This document shows positions 16,653 to 31,940 of a stretch of DNA of 64,000 nucleotides, one piece after another. Below the pieces are notes generated by a model. That model was not told where the DNA came from. It ran no database searches and worked only from the letters and a program-made list of their open reading frames with translations. This DNA is from Corynebacterium pseudogenitalium. Lineage in GTDB: Bacteria > Actinomycetota > Actinomycetes > Mycobacteriales > Mycobacteriaceae. The translations under genes and the position numbers were made by a program. Within the stretch, counting starts at the first letter, position 1; each line of letters starts with the position of its first letter. The stretch spans positions 682,001 through 746,000 of the forward strand of contig NZ_CP072934.1 of assembly GCF_024453815.1 (NCBI RefSeq), in the 5' to 3' direction.

Positions 16653-17626
16653 TGGCGCAACCGGGTACGCGCACCCACCCCAAACTTCTTAACTGGAAGC
16701 TTGGGGTGGGTCTCGTCATTGTGATCGTGCTGCTGGCCCTGTCCTTATTGGTTGGCCAGTACGACGTTTTTCGATCAAGCGACGGCTGGGACATGTTCAA
16801 AACCACCCGCGTTCCGCGCACTATCGCGCTGGTGCTTGCTGGCGCCGCGATGGCGATGAGCGGTCTGATCATGCAGATGCTCACGCAGAACCGCTTCGTC
16901 GAGCCCACCACGACGGGTACCACCGAGTGGGCTGGCCTGGGCTTGCTGGCGTCGTACGTATTTTTGCCCGACGGCACGATCCTGCAGCGCATGATCATTT
17001 CCGTCACCTTCGCATTCATCGGGACGATGGTCTTCTTTGCGTTCCTTCGGAGGGTGACGCTGCGCTCGAGCCTGATCGTCCCGATCGTCGGCATCATGCT
17101 CGGCGCCGTTGTCAGCGCATTCTCCACGTTTTGGGCGCTTCAAACTGACCTGCTTCAGTCGCTCGGGATTTGGTTCGCTGGCTCGTTTACCTCAGTGATT
17201 TCCGGGCAGTACGAGGTACTCTGGATCGTCGTCGCGGTCGTGATTGCCGTGTTCTTCTACGCCGACCGCCTTACGGCCGCCGGCCTGGGGGAGGACGTCG
17301 CCACGAACATTGGCCTTAACTACGGCCGCATCATCTTGGTCGGAACGAGCCTCGTTGCGGTCGCAGCGGGCGTCGTGACGGTGGTCGTCGGCAATCTTCC
17401 TTTCCTTGGGCTGATTGTCCCCAACATTGTTTCCATGATGCGTGGCGACGACCTCCGCTCCAACCTTCCGTGGGTTTGCCTCCTCGGCGTAGGCATCGTC
17501 ACGGTGTGCGACTTGCTGGCCCGCACGATCATCGCCCCGTTCGAGATCCCGGTGTCCGTCATCTTGGGCATCATCGGTGCGGTGGTTTTCGTCTTCTTGA
17601 TCGTGAGGCAGAGTCGCCGTGCCTAA
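16652..17626 (+). CDS. Siderophore ABC transporter permease 1
   Basis: A 324-residue FecCD-family permease with roughly nine membrane helices. Conserved blocks: VPRTIALVLAGAAMAMSGLIMQ near residue 50, and GNLPFLGLIVPNIVSMMRG near residue 250 for ATPase contact. The ATG shares a base with the stop of the binding-protein gene (TAATG). Sequence is closest in style to YclN/FatD-type permeases that work as a heterodimer with the next gene product. Confidence 0.9.
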   Translation: MAQPGTRTHPKLLNWKLGVGLVIVIVLLALSLLVGQYDVFRSSDGWDMFKTTRVPRTIALVLAGAAMAMSGLIMQMLTQNRFVEPTTTGTTEWAGLGLLASYVFLPDGTILQRMIISVTFAFIGTMVFFAFLRRVTLRSSLIVPIVGIMLGAVVSAFSTFWALQTDLLQSLGIWFAGSFTSVISGQYEVLWIVVAVVIAVFFYADRLTAAGLGEDVATNIGLNYGRIILVGTSLVAVAAGVVTVVVGNLPFLGLIVPNIVSMMRGDDLRSNLPWVCLLGVGIVTVCDLLARTIIAPFEIPVSVILGIIGAVVFVFLIVRQSRRA

Positions 17627-18641
17627 ACAGCTTATCGACGCCCGCTTCGTCGGAGCCTTCCAATCCACCAAGAGCAAAACCCGCTACTGGATAATTCTTG
17701 CGTGCCTTATCATCGCCGCCGTAGGGTTTACTGCCGGTCTGTTGGCGTACGGCAACCCCATGGACTTCGGCACCACCGGATACTGGCTGATTGCGAAGCG
17801 CCGTTTGAACTCGGTTATCGCGATGGCGATTGTGGCGCTGTGCCAGGCGGTGGCGACCGTTTCGTTCCAAACGGTGACGAACAACCGCATCATTACGCCG
17901 TCCATCATGGGTTTTGAAGCCCTCTACGTGTCGATTCACACCTCGACCGTGTTCTTCCTCGGTGCCGCTGGCCTGAACAATGGATATACGCTCCAGATGT
18001 TCGTGCTGCAGCTAGTGCTCATGGTTGGCCTGAGCCTTGTGCTGTACGCGTGGCTGTTGTCCGGAAAGCACGCAAATATGCACGCGATGCTGCTGGTCGG
18101 CATCGTGATCGGTGGCGGACTCGGCAGCGTGTCGACGTTCATGCAGCGCCTCCTCACACCAAGCGAGTTCGACGTCCTCACCGCGCGGTTGTTTGGCTCC
18201 GTCAACAACGCGGATCCTGAGTACTATCCGGTCGCTATCCCACTCGCGGTCGGCGCCACAGCACTACTGGTCTTCAATTCACGCCGCCTCAACGTCCTCG
18301 CACTCGGCAGAGATGTCACCGTGAACCTCGGAGTTAGCCACCGATTCCACTCGATCTTCACATTGGTGCTGGTTTCCGTCTTGATGGCGGTCTCGACCGC
18401 GCTCGTCGGACCGATGACGTTCCTGGGGTTCCTCGTAGCGACGCTCGCGTACCAATTCTGCGATACCTACGACCACCGTTACATCTTCCCAATGGCAGTA
18501 CTGCTGGGATTCTGCGTACTCAGTGGCGCCTACTTCATCATGAACCACGTGTTTTATGCGCAGGGCGTCGTGTCAATCATCATTGAGCTCGTCGGTGGCA
18601 TCACCTTTTTGGCAGTCATCTTGAAGAAGGGACGCTTATGA
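17619..18641 (+). CDS. Siderophore ABC transporter permease 2
   Basis: A 340-residue FecCD-family partner permease (YclO/FatC type), with about nine hydrophobic helices and the loop VGPMTFLGFLVATLAYQF near residue 265. It starts at GTG inside the end of permease 1 (8-nt overlap) and ends overlapping the ATPase start (ATGA), so translation of the operon is tightly coupled. Confidence 0.9.
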   Translation: MPKQLIDARFVGAFQSTKSKTRYWIILACLIIAAVGFTAGLLAYGNPMDFGTTGYWLIAKRRLNSVIAMAIVALCQAVATVSFQTVTNNRIITPSIMGFEALYVSIHTSTVFFLGAAGLNNGYTLQMFVLQLVLMVGLSLVLYAWLLSGKHANMHAMLLVGIVIGGGLGSVSTFMQRLLTPSEFDVLTARLFGSVNNADPEYYPVAIPLAVGATALLVFNSRRLNVLALGRDVTVNLGVSHRFHSIFTLVLVSVLMAVSTALVGPMTFLGFLVATLAYQFCDTYDHRYIFPMAVLLGFCVLSGAYFIMNHVFYAQGVVSIIIELVGGITFLAVILKKGRL

Positions 18642-19393
18642 TCACGCTGAAAGAAGTCCGCAAAGACTACGGCGACGACGTCAAAATCGGACCCGTCAAC
18701 ATCGAGATTCCCGCTGGTGGCATCACCGCGCTCGTTGGACCGAACGGTGCGGGCAAGTCGACGCTCCTCACGATGATTGGGCGTCTCTTAGCTATCGACT
18801 CCGGCACCGTCGAAATCGGCCGTATGGACGTCACCAGCGCTAAATCAAAAGATCTCGCAAAGATCATCTCGATCTTGCGTCAGGAGAACCACTTTGTGAC
18901 GCGCCTGACGGTGCGCCAGCTCGTCGGCTTCGGGCGCTTCCCGTACAGCCATGGACGTCTCACTCCCGAGGACGAGCAGATCATCTCGAAGTACATCGAC
19001 TTCCTTGGTCTCCACGAACTCGAAAACCGTTACCTGGATCAGCTCTCAGGAGGGCAGCGTCAGCGCGCTTACGTTGCGATGGTGCTCTGCCAGGAAACTG
19101 ACTATGTTCTTCTCGACGAACCACTAAACAATCTCGACATTGCACACTCGGTGGAAATGATGAAGCACCTGTACTCCGCCGCGAGGGACTTCGGGCGGAC
19201 CATCATCATCGTGCTGCACGACATCAACTTCGCAGCGAAGTACGCCGACTACATCTGCGCCACCAAGGATGGTCAGATCGCCGCGTTTGGGACTCCGCGC
19301 GAAATCATGAACGACGAGTTGCTCACGCAAATCTTCAACACGCCCGTGCATGTAATTGAGGGCCCGGATGGGCCACTCGCTACATATCACTAA
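18638..19393 (+). CDS. Siderophore ABC transporter ATPase
   Basis: A 251-residue ATPase with Walker A GPNGAGKSTLLTM, signature LSGGQRQRAYVAMVLCQ, Walker B YVLLDEPLNNLDI and H-loop VLHDINFAAKYAD. It powers the two adjacent permeases and belongs to the YclP/CeuD branch. No clear terminator follows: the GT-rich rRNA leader region begins right after the stop. Confidence 0.9.
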   Translation: MITLKEVRKDYGDDVKIGPVNIEIPAGGITALVGPNGAGKSTLLTMIGRLLAIDSGTVEIGRMDVTSAKSKDLAKIISILRQENHFVTRLTVRQLVGFGRFPYSHGRLTPEDEQIISKYIDFLGLHELENRYLDQLSGGQRQRAYVAMVLCQETDYVLLDEPLNNLDIAHSVEMMKHLYSAARDFGRTIIIVLHDINFAAKYADYICATKDGQIAAFGTPREIMNDELLTQIFNTPVHVIEGPDGPLATYH

Positions 19394-19547
19394 AATGCTC
19401 GTTACGCAGGCGATTTGTGTTGTTTGTTGGTTCGTGGTTAAGTTATCCCTCGTTGCCGACGAGCGGCCTGGCCGCTTGGAGGGAATGATCAAAGTGAATA
19501 AAGTTGCTGCTTGTGGGCGGTTTCGGGTCTGGCTGGTTTGGTTGGAT

Positions 19548-19576
19548 TTGACTTTGTGTTTACGGGTGTGTAACTT
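19548..19576 (+). promoter_or_regulatory. Likely rrn operon promoter
   Basis: TTGACT (19548-19553) and TAACTT (19571-19576) are 17 nt apart, about 420 nt before the 16S gene and upstream of the conserved leader motif. A second candidate, TTGTAC (19862-19867) with 17 nt to TAGGAT (19885-19890), lies inside the leader and may be a second promoter. Confidence 0.55.
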
Positions 19577-19992
19577 TGTTTCAGCTGCTTGACGCTGGCT
19601 CTGGTTGGGGTTGGTTGTTGGGTGTGCGGTTGTTGTTTGAGAACTCGATAGTGTGCCAATGTACTTTTTATTTTTTTGATTGCATTGACTTTTGGTTGCG
19701 TGCTGTGTGCCATGTTTTGGTGTGTGCCGGCGGTGATGCTTGAACCTATGATTGGGTGTCACTAGTTACTGGTACAAGTTTTACACGGTTATGTTGACTG
19801 TATTGGTTGATGTGGTTGTGACTGGTCCTGTTTTGCCCCGTCGGGTTGGGACCGGTTTTGTTTGTACTTTACTTTTTGTAATTTTAGGATTTTGCCAGAC
19901 ACTGGCGATGACTGTTGTGGTTGTTGTTGGTGGTTGGTTTGTTTTTGGTTAGGTTTTCGGGCTTTTCACGGCCTTGTTTCTTTCTGAAATAG
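19577..19992 (+). other. rRNA leader region
   Basis: A G- and T-rich stretch with no convincing gene. TTTGAGAACTCGATAGTGTG at about 19636-19655 is the conserved actinobacterial rRNA leader/antitermination element, and a related form recurs in the 16S-23S spacer. Short open frames here are composition artefacts. Confidence 0.6.
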
Positions 19993-25027
<5,035 letters not shown>

Positions 25028-25185
25028 ACATGGTGTGCATTGTTTATGGTCAAATTATTGAGTGTTCTTCCGCGAGAAGAGAGTGTTTGCGTCCACTGTG
25101 CAGTGTCTGGCATGACATGCCTGTGCTGATTATTTGAATATTGTCGTTGTTATCAACAGTATTGTGTTGGCACGTTTTTGGTCGT

Positions 25186-25303
25186 GTCGGTGGTTGATGG
25201 CGGCGGGGAAACGCCCGGTCCCTTTCCGAACCCGGTTAGCTAAGCCCGCCCGCGCTGATGGTACTGCACCTGGGAGGGTGTGGGAGAGTAGGTTACCGCC
25301 GGC
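25186..25303 (+). rRNA. rrf: 5S ribosomal RNA
   Basis: GTCGGTGG at 25186-25193 pairs fully (with wobbles) with CCGCCGGC at 25296-25303, closing the molecule. Internal landmarks are CCGAACCCGG and GATGGTACTGC. About 118 nt, 158 nt after 23S. Confidence 0.94.
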
Positions 25304-25323
25304 CTATAACTTCATTTTATTGT

Positions 25324-25384
25324 GTGTGGTGGGTTCCATTATTCCCGGTGTGGGGGTGGTGGTACCCACCACACTCTTTTTTAT
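25324..25384 (+). terminator. rrn operon terminator
   Basis: An 11-bp perfect stem GTGTGGTGGGT / ACCCACCACAC around a long G-rich loop, followed by TCTTTTTT. It lies 20 nt after 5S. Confidence 0.85.
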
Positions 25385-25456
25385 GCACCCACAACAAACA
25401 ACAGGGCGTATACAGAGAAGCTCGTATCGAGAACCCCGCCGCGTTGAGCCCAGAAT

Positions 25457-25963
25457 TCAGGAGAGGCGGTAGACCTCGTAATCGTTCGGTACACCCGCAC
25501 CATGGACGTGCTGGAATCCGAGCCTCAATGCTAAACCGATCGATGCCTCATTAGTGGGGTCGATGATAGCGATGACTGGAAGCTGCGGGAAACGTTCCTG
25601 TGCATTGGCAATCGCCGCAGATGCAGCCTCCTTTGCGTATCCCTGGCCCTGAGATTCAGGGGCGAATCGGTAATAGAGGTTGAGTACCTGTTCACCGGCT
25701 TCCTCACTGTGGCGTACTCCAGTAAACCCGATGGTTGTTCCGTCAAGCATGGACACTACGTAGTAGCCAAGACCCTGTTCATCCCAGTTTTCTTGCCATG
25801 TGCTTGCCAACTCCTCTGCCTCTTTGCGGTTTTTCATCGCGAGGTCGGGACGGTGTTGATAGGTGCGGGCGTCGGCGTGGATCCTAAAAATGGCGTCTAT
25901 ATCTTGGTCCGTGGGAGGAGTGAGGATAAGGCGAGGGGTGCGAAGGGGAAAAGCATCGTTCAT
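25457..25963 (-). CDS. GNAT (RimJ/RimL-like) acetyltransferase
   Basis: A 168-residue GNAT protein. FPLRTPRLILTPPTDQDIDAI is the RimJ/RimL-type opening, QGQGYAKEAASAAIANA is the acetyl-CoA loop, and NEASIGLALRLGFQHV is the typical C-terminal block. The ATG at 25963 with CGGAGA just upstream is preferred over a TTG six codons earlier. It faces the rRNA terminator and is transcribed alone. Substrate unknown. Confidence 0.8.
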   Translation of the reverse strand: MNDAFPLRTPRLILTPPTDQDIDAIFRIHADARTYQHRPDLAMKNRKEAEELASTWQENWDEQGLGYYVVSMLDGTTIGFTGVRHSEEAGEQVLNLYYRFAPESQGQGYAKEAASAAIANAQERFPQLPVIAIIDPTNEASIGLALRLGFQHVHGAGVPNDYEVYRLS

Positions 25964-26036
25964 CTTGGAATCTCCGTTCAAAGTGTTAGGCCTCTCAGGC
26001 TACCTGGCCTCAATGGCTGAGGCATGGCGCAAGCAA

Positions 26037-26072
26037 TACGCCCCAGGGGACATAAGCATTCCCTGGGGCGTA
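26037..26072 (-). terminator. Strong hairpin, probable terminator of the XPB operon
   Basis: A perfect 12-bp stem TACGCCCCAGGG / CCCTGGGGCGTA with a 12-nt loop, 21 nt past the stop of the DUF3239 gene. There is no T-tract on either side, so termination is plausible but not certain. Confidence 0.5.
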
Positions 26073-26093
26073 CGCTGAGGCGAGGATGTCGGC

Positions 26094-26744
26094 CTAAAGA
26101 GCTATGAGCTCATTTCTAGACTTCTTGACTAGATCCTCGTCGCGGATAGCTTGCTTGAGGGCGCGCCACTGATCGTCGGGGATGTAGTCCGTGGCTTGTT
26201 TGATAACTTCCTCTGAAGGGGTGCCCCACGCGATTGGCATCGGAGTAATCGTTGCCCAGTGTGCCTTGTCGCGGGATGTGCGCTGGCCTCCCACAGCGAC
26301 GCACGGAACTGCAGCGCCAACCTTAGGAGTGACGCCGGGGATCCGTTGCACCACAGTTGAGGTGAGCGCCCACTCGGCAGGGGACTGCTGGTCAACGACT
26401 GTGTTTACTAACGCGGTGAGGGTAACTGTGGTGCCCTTGTCATCGGTGATGACAGCGGGAGAGAGGGGGTTGGCGTCGTAAATTGCTTGGGTACGTGGAA
26501 CCGCGCGAGGAATAGCAAGACCGACGATCAGCATGATGGTGCCGAAAAAGATAAGGGAGAGGGATCCGAGTAGGCGCCAGGGGGAGGTCGGGTCGACGAG
26601 GAACCAGACTATGACGCCCGCGATGAGGCAGACGACGAACAGAGCGATGCTTGAGGTAACGAGGTTCTTGGTATTTCGAATAAGTTCGTTGTGTTCTTTG
26701 GCGTATTCTTCGTCGACGTTGAAGCGGAATGGTTGTTCAGTCAT
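26094..26744 (-). CDS. DUF3239 membrane protein
   Basis: A 216-residue protein with two adjacent membrane helices at about residues 30-50 and 57-80 and a C-terminal soluble domain (about 95-216). I recall this layout as DUF3239, found in corynebacteria. Its function is unknown. The ATG at 26744 is chosen since the longer frame upstream runs into the XPB gene on the same strand. It is 10 nt after the XPB stop and is probably cotranscribed. Confidence 0.7.
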   Translation of the reverse strand: MTEQPFRFNVDEEYAKEHNELIRNTKNLVTSSIALFVVCLIAGVIVWFLVDPTSPWRLLGSLSLIFFGTIMLIVGLAIPRAVPRTQAIYDANPLSPAVITDDKGTTVTLTALVNTVVDQQSPAEWALTSTVVQRIPGVTPKVGAAVPCVAVGGQRTSRDKAHWATITPMPIAWGTPSEEVIKQATDYIPDDQWRALKQAIRDEDLVKKSRNELIAL

Positions 26745-26754
26745 AGGCCACAGT

Positions 26755-28407
26755 CTATAGGCCGCGTTTGAGGTCTGAGGCATCCATGATGCGATAAGCG
26801 TAGCCCTGTTCGGCGAGGAAGCGTTGGCGGTGCATGGCGTACTCGGCGTCCAGGGTGTCTCGTGTGACCACGGTGTAGAACAAGACCTCGCTGCTGTCTG
26901 GCTTGGGTCGAAGGAGTCGGCCGAGGCGCTGGGCCTCTTCCTGGCGGGAACCGAAGGTGCCCGACACCTGGATGCCCACCGCTGCTTGGGGTAGATCAAT
27001 GGAGAAGTTCGCCACCTTCGATACGACGAGGGTGCGGAGCTCGCCCTGGCGGAAGCACTCGAAGGCTTCTTCGCGGGCTTTGGTGCTGGTGCGGCCGTCG
27101 ATGAGTGGGGCGTCGATCTGCTGCGCGATGTGGCGCAGGTGATCGACGTAAGCTCCGATGATGAGCGTCGGTTCGCCCTCGTGGCGGGCGAGAATGTCCT
27201 TGACCGTCGAGAGCTTGGCTGATGCGGTGGCGGCCAGGCGGTAGCGCTCGCGTGCGGAGGCCGTCGCGTAGCTGAGGCGCTCTTCTTCCGTGAGCGTGGT
27301 GCGGACCTCGATGCATTCGGCGGTGGCGATGAAGCCTGCCATTTCGAGTTCTTTCCAGGGGGCGTCGTAACGCTTGGGGCCGATGAGGGAGAAGACGTCG
27401 TCTTCGCGGCCGTCCTCGCGGATGAGCGTTGCGGTCAGGCCGAGACGGCGGCGGGACTGGAGGTCGGCCGCCATGCGGAAAACGGGGGCGGGGAGGAGGT
27501 GGACTTCGTCGTAGATGATGAGGCCCCAGTCGGTGGTGTCGAAAAGCTCGAGGGCGCGGTATTCGCCTTTCGTTTTCCGGGTGACGACCTGGTAGGTCGC
27601 GATGGTGACCGGGCGGATCTCCTTCTTTTCGCCGGAGTACTCACCGATTTCTTCCGGGGTGAGCGTGGTGCGGCGCAGCAGCTCATCGCACCACTGCCGC
27701 CCGGCGATAGTGTTGGTTACAAGGATCAGCGTGGTCGTCTCTGCCTGCGCCATCGCGGCGGCGCCAACGATGGTTTTGCCCGCACCGCACGGCAGGACCA
27801 CCACGCCTGAGCCGCCCTCCCAGAATGCTTGAGCGGCGTACTGCTGGTAGTCGCGAAGCTCCCAACCGTCAAAGTCGAGCGCGATTGGGTGGGATTCGCC
27901 GTCGACGTATCCGGCGTGGTCCGCCACCGGCCAGCCCGTCTTGATGAGTTCTTGTTTGATGCGCCCGCGCGCGGACGGGTGTACGCCTACCGTGTGCTCG
28001 TCGAAGCGCTGGCCAAGAAACAGGATGATGTTCTTGTTGCGCGTAATCTCATCCAGGATTGGGGGCTCTTCCGTGGCGAGGATGAGCCCGCGTTGTGGAT
28101 CGTTGAGTAGGCTGACGCGCCCGTAGCGCGCCATCGTCTCCGCAATGTCGATGAGGAGCGACTGGGGGACGGGGAACCGGGAATAGCGCTCGAGGACATC
28201 GATTGCGGTCTCGGCGTCGAAGCCGGTGGCGCGGGCATTCCACAGCGCAAGTGGGGTGATGCGGTAGGTATGGACGTGCTCGGGGGCGCGCTCGAGTTCA
28301 GCGAATGGGGAAAGCGCTGCGCGAGCTTTCGCCGCGTCCGGGTGCGCGATTTCAAGCAGTACGGTTTTATCGGACTGCACGATCAGTGGGCCGTCCCCAA
28401 ACGTCAT
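26755..28407 (-). CDS. XPB-type DNA repair helicase
   Basis: A 550-residue superfamily 2 helicase of the XPB/Ssl2 family, a 3'-5' DNA helicase. An N-terminal damage-recognition-like domain (about 1-190) is followed by RecA-like domain 1 with VVLPCGAGKTIVGA (Walker A) and IYDEVHLLPAPVFR (motif II), and domain 2 with VGIQVSGTFGSRQEEAQRLGRLLRPK (motif VI). Mycobacteria have the same gene (ercc3) next to a homologue of the upstream gene. Motif II reads DEVH. AAAGG precedes the ATG. Confidence 0.92.
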   Translation of the reverse strand: MTFGDGPLIVQSDKTVLLEIAHPDAAKARAALSPFAELERAPEHVHTYRITPLALWNARATGFDAETAIDVLERYSRFPVPQSLLIDIAETMARYGRVSLLNDPQRGLILATEEPPILDEITRNKNIILFLGQRFDEHTVGVHPSARGRIKQELIKTGWPVADHAGYVDGESHPIALDFDGWELRDYQQYAAQAFWEGGSGVVVLPCGAGKTIVGAAAMAQAETTTLILVTNTIAGRQWCDELLRRTTLTPEEIGEYSGEKKEIRPVTIATYQVVTRKTKGEYRALELFDTTDWGLIIYDEVHLLPAPVFRMAADLQSRRRLGLTATLIREDGREDDVFSLIGPKRYDAPWKELEMAGFIATAECIEVRTTLTEEERLSYATASARERYRLAATASAKLSTVKDILARHEGEPTLIIGAYVDHLRHIAQQIDAPLIDGRTSTKAREEAFECFRQGELRTLVVSKVANFSIDLPQAAVGIQVSGTFGSRQEEAQRLGRLLRPKPDSSEVLFYTVVTRDTLDAEYAMHRQRFLAEQGYAYRIMDASDLKRGL

Positions 28408-28423
28408 TGTTGGACCTTTCTTT

Positions 28424-30499
28424 CTACACCAGCGTCACAGTGGTGACGCGCCGCAGTGGTATGCGGATCACGCGCTGCGTGGCCGTGTCCTGCGCATCAA
28501 TGACGCCGACACTCACCGTCAACGGGATGACCGTTAGGGTGTGCTGCGCGCCCTGCGAGTCCGCGTACTCAACTTTGACGCGGCGACGGGCGCGGGCTGC
28601 TGCACGAAGCATATCAGTCGTTGACGTTTCGCTGACCCCGGAAGGTTGGCTCGTATCCGAGTTGAGGGCCGCAACAATCTTATCGACGTCCCCTTCGCTC
28701 AGAGAGGCGGTTCGGGGGAGCGAGGACGGTGTTGCTCGCACCAGTGTTGGTTCCTCCGCAAGTGTGATGGAGGCGCCGTGGTCGTCTTCGGCGGTTGGCT
28801 GCAGGCCCGCGGCTTGCAACTCGTGGAGCAAGCGTGGCAGCGGAAGCGGGCTGACGGCGACGGTGGGTGCCAAGATCCGCAGATCGGCGTGCTCAGCCGC
28901 CACGGCGAGGAGGGCAGGGTCGGCGCAGCGGATGTAGCTCAGCGCGCTGCCGGCGCGGATTGCGCCGTGGGTGCGGGAGAGGTCGTCGATAAGGAAGGTG
29001 ATGGCCTGCGGAACCTCGCCCATGATGTGCTGTTTCAACCATGTGTGCAGTGAGTCGGCGTCGTGCCCACGGTCGAGGGCGCGCTTCAGGGAGGCGTCGC
29101 TGATGCGCCACATGCTGGCAAGGCCCGGCGATTCAAGGTCGGCGATATCTTCGACGACGGCGGCGGTCGCCGCATCGAGCGGCCCCGGGGCGAGCAGTGT
29201 CATGTCGCCCTGCGCGATGAGTTGCGAGACCTCCGCGGGGACGAGCTGCTTCGTGGCCTCGACGACGTCGCCGTCGTTGAGAAGTGCTTGCAGGGGTGTC
29301 GACGCCGAGCTCCCCACGCCGCCAATCGCGCCGATGAATGCGGCTTCGGCGATGGTGGTTTCGATAAGTTGGGGCGAGAAATTCGCTGCTATGAGCGGTA
29401 CGTGGAACAGTAATCGGGCCTCTTGGTCGGGGCCTGCGTACTCGACGATGCGCCTCCGGGCATGCCTGACGTCGGGGTTGTGGGTGGGCTCCGAAAGGAG
29501 GCGGTGCTCCGGCGTCTTGTCGGTGCGCCAGGGCGAGGCGAGCCAGCCGGCGAGGAGGATAGCCCACTGGTCGGCGAGCGTGGCGTCCAACCAGGAAAGA
29601 GCGTCGTGGGTGGCCGCGAGTACGTCGGCCTCGTCGGTGCTTCCACGGCCGAGAAGGCCGGCGGATTCGCCCGTGGTAATGAGGAGCGCAGGATCGAAAC
29701 CGAGGGCCTGCGTTAACCCCGCATGTGCGCGGACCCCCAGGGAGCCGTCCTTGTTCAGTGCGACCGGGGACTCAAGTAACAGGAGCAGTAGCTGGCGGAG
29801 CTTGCGCACCGCGTCGAGGCCCGCGCCAGTAGCGTTGCGGTCGATCGTCGGCTGATCTGGATCGTTGACGGCAGGGGCGTGCTCGGGGAACTCGCGCGGT
29901 GGCAGGCCACGGAGGACGTCGCGGACGGGGCGAGGTAGGCGAACCGTTGTGGCGTCGACGCGGATGAGCAGCCCTTTCGCAATGAGTGTTGCAACTGGCG
30001 TCGTGGGATCCGCGTCCGCCGCGGCGGCCCTCGTCGTGCCGACGGAACCTGACGCCGCTAGCGTATCCAGCACTGAGCGCTCGCGGGCGCTGAGTCCTTC
30101 CAGCAGCCCGTCGAGGTTCGGTGGGGCCTGGTCCCCGAGGCGCCAGCCCGACGGCAGCGCGGAAAGTGCCCCTGGTGCGACCCGTACAGCAGTATCCGGG
30201 CCATAGATGAGCGCCATCGCACGGAGACGCTCGACGGCCCCGGGAACACGCGCTGCGGGGACACTGTTGGTGTCGACGGGAGAGAGCTCGGCGCCGACGT
30301 CCCCGAGCGCTTCCAGAAGCCGCAACTCGGCAGCGTTGAGACGGCGTAACGCTCGTGCTGCAGACCCAGCCAGCGACAGCCGCGTCCCCAGCGAACCCCA
30401 GGATGGCGGGGTGGGGTAAAAGGCGTCTGGCCTGAGATAAATGAGCTCCCGGAGTTGTTCGGGGCGCATCGTGCGGAGCGCTTCCTGGAACGTAGTCAT
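28424..30499 (-). CDS. Helicase-associated protein, partner gene of XPB
   Basis: A 691-residue soluble protein. The N-terminus LRTMRPEQLRELIYLRPDAF and alternating winged-helix-like stretches (ALRRLNAAELRLLEALGD, LSARERSVLDTLAASGS) match the helicase-associated domain protein that accompanies XPB in actinobacteria (Rv0862c in M. tuberculosis, as I recall). The C-terminal 90 residues contain a WYL-like beta domain (KVEYADSQGAQHTLTVIPL). Its stop is 16 nt before the XPB start. Its role is not known; pairing implies it helps the helicase. Confidence 0.8.
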   Translation of the reverse strand: MTTFQEALRTMRPEQLRELIYLRPDAFYPTPPSWGSLGTRLSLAGSAARALRRLNAAELRLLEALGDVGAELSPVDTNSVPAARVPGAVERLRAMALIYGPDTAVRVAPGALSALPSGWRLGDQAPPNLDGLLEGLSARERSVLDTLAASGSVGTTRAAAADADPTTPVATLIAKGLLIRVDATTVRLPRPVRDVLRGLPPREFPEHAPAVNDPDQPTIDRNATGAGLDAVRKLRQLLLLLLESPVALNKDGSLGVRAHAGLTQALGFDPALLITTGESAGLLGRGSTDEADVLAATHDALSWLDATLADQWAILLAGWLASPWRTDKTPEHRLLSEPTHNPDVRHARRRIVEYAGPDQEARLLFHVPLIAANFSPQLIETTIAEAAFIGAIGGVGSSASTPLQALLNDGDVVEATKQLVPAEVSQLIAQGDMTLLAPGPLDAATAAVVEDIADLESPGLASMWRISDASLKRALDRGHDADSLHTWLKQHIMGEVPQAITFLIDDLSRTHGAIRAGSALSYIRCADPALLAVAAEHADLRILAPTVAVSPLPLPRLLHELQAAGLQPTAEDDHGASITLAEEPTLVRATPSSLPRTASLSEGDVDKIVAALNSDTSQPSGVSETSTTDMLRAAARARRRVKVEYADSQGAQHTLTVIPLTVSVGVIDAQDTATQRVIRIPLRRVTTVTLV

Positions 30500-30552
30500 A
30501 GCGTTGGCTAGTGTACGTGCGATTTTTGTCCAGGCGTGAAAGAATAGTACGC

Positions 30553-30747
30553 ATGGCTAAAGACGTAGAGAAGATCGGTCGCGCGAACCCGGCGTGGCCC
30601 ACCAACACCCCTGGTAATGGTTCGCCTGTCACCGAGCTGTCCTCGCAGCTTACCGGTGCATCTAGCCCGTTTGGGGACGAGCTCGTGCTCCCACTCCCGG
30701 CGGAAGAAATCGGGTACGTCCACCCAACGACGCGAATCAACCGCTAA
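30553..30747 (+). CDS. Small conserved hypothetical protein
   Basis: A 64-residue soluble protein, rich in Pro, Gly and Ser (GRANPAWPTNTPGNGSPVTEL) with a central acidic part. A short protein is found beside the XPB pair in related genomes too, so it is probably a real conserved gene, here divergent from the helicase-associated gene. Function unknown. A 10-bp hairpin TGGCCAGCCC / GGGCTGGCCA lies 13 nt after the stop. Confidence 0.6.
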   Translation: MAKDVEKIGRANPAWPTNTPGNGSPVTELSSQLTGASSPFGDELVLPLPAEEIGYVHPTTRINR

Positions 30748-30821
30748 GTGTTCAACCTTTTGGCCAGCCCTGAAAGAGTGGGCTGGCCAGTCCCTATGCC
30801 CCTTTCATAAAGCAAAACAAA

Positions 30822-30854
30822 CGTGCCCGCCACAAGCTTTCTGTGGCGGGCACG
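30822..30854. terminator. Bidirectional terminator between small conserved gene and rpf
   Basis: A perfect 13-bp stem CGTGCCCGCCACA / TGTGGCGGGCACG with a 7-nt loop. It is followed by TTCTATT on the plus strand and TTTGTTTTGC on the minus strand, so it can end the rpf transcript and the opposing one. Confidence 0.8.
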
Positions 30855-30867
30855 TTCTATTGAGTGC

Positions 30868-31746
<879 letters not shown>

Positions 31747-31884
31747 GCTCCGGGCACTTTTTGGGGTCGGTGTCGCGGACGCGGGGAGACTGGTAGGGCT
31801 GTTTGTCCTGTTCACGAGCCAAATTGGCGCGAGTGTGATTTGTGGCACTTTCTTTCGTGTTGGGGCTCGAACGGGCGATACGAC

Positions 31885-31890
31885 TATGAT
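31885..31890 (+). promoter_or_regulatory. -10 element of cspB
   Basis: TATGAT lies 50 nt before the cspB start codon. No clear -35 is visible. The transcript would have a leader of about 44 nt containing AGAAGGAACG. Confidence 0.45.
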
Positions 31891-31940
31891 GGATAGCCAC
31901 TGCTGAGTCTGCATAGAGAACAGAGAAGGAACGAAGACTA

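Noticed and set aside
25028..25185. A gene in the 23S-5S spacer
   Set aside because: 158 nt of AT-rich sequence with no start plus ribosome site and no recognisable RNA fold.
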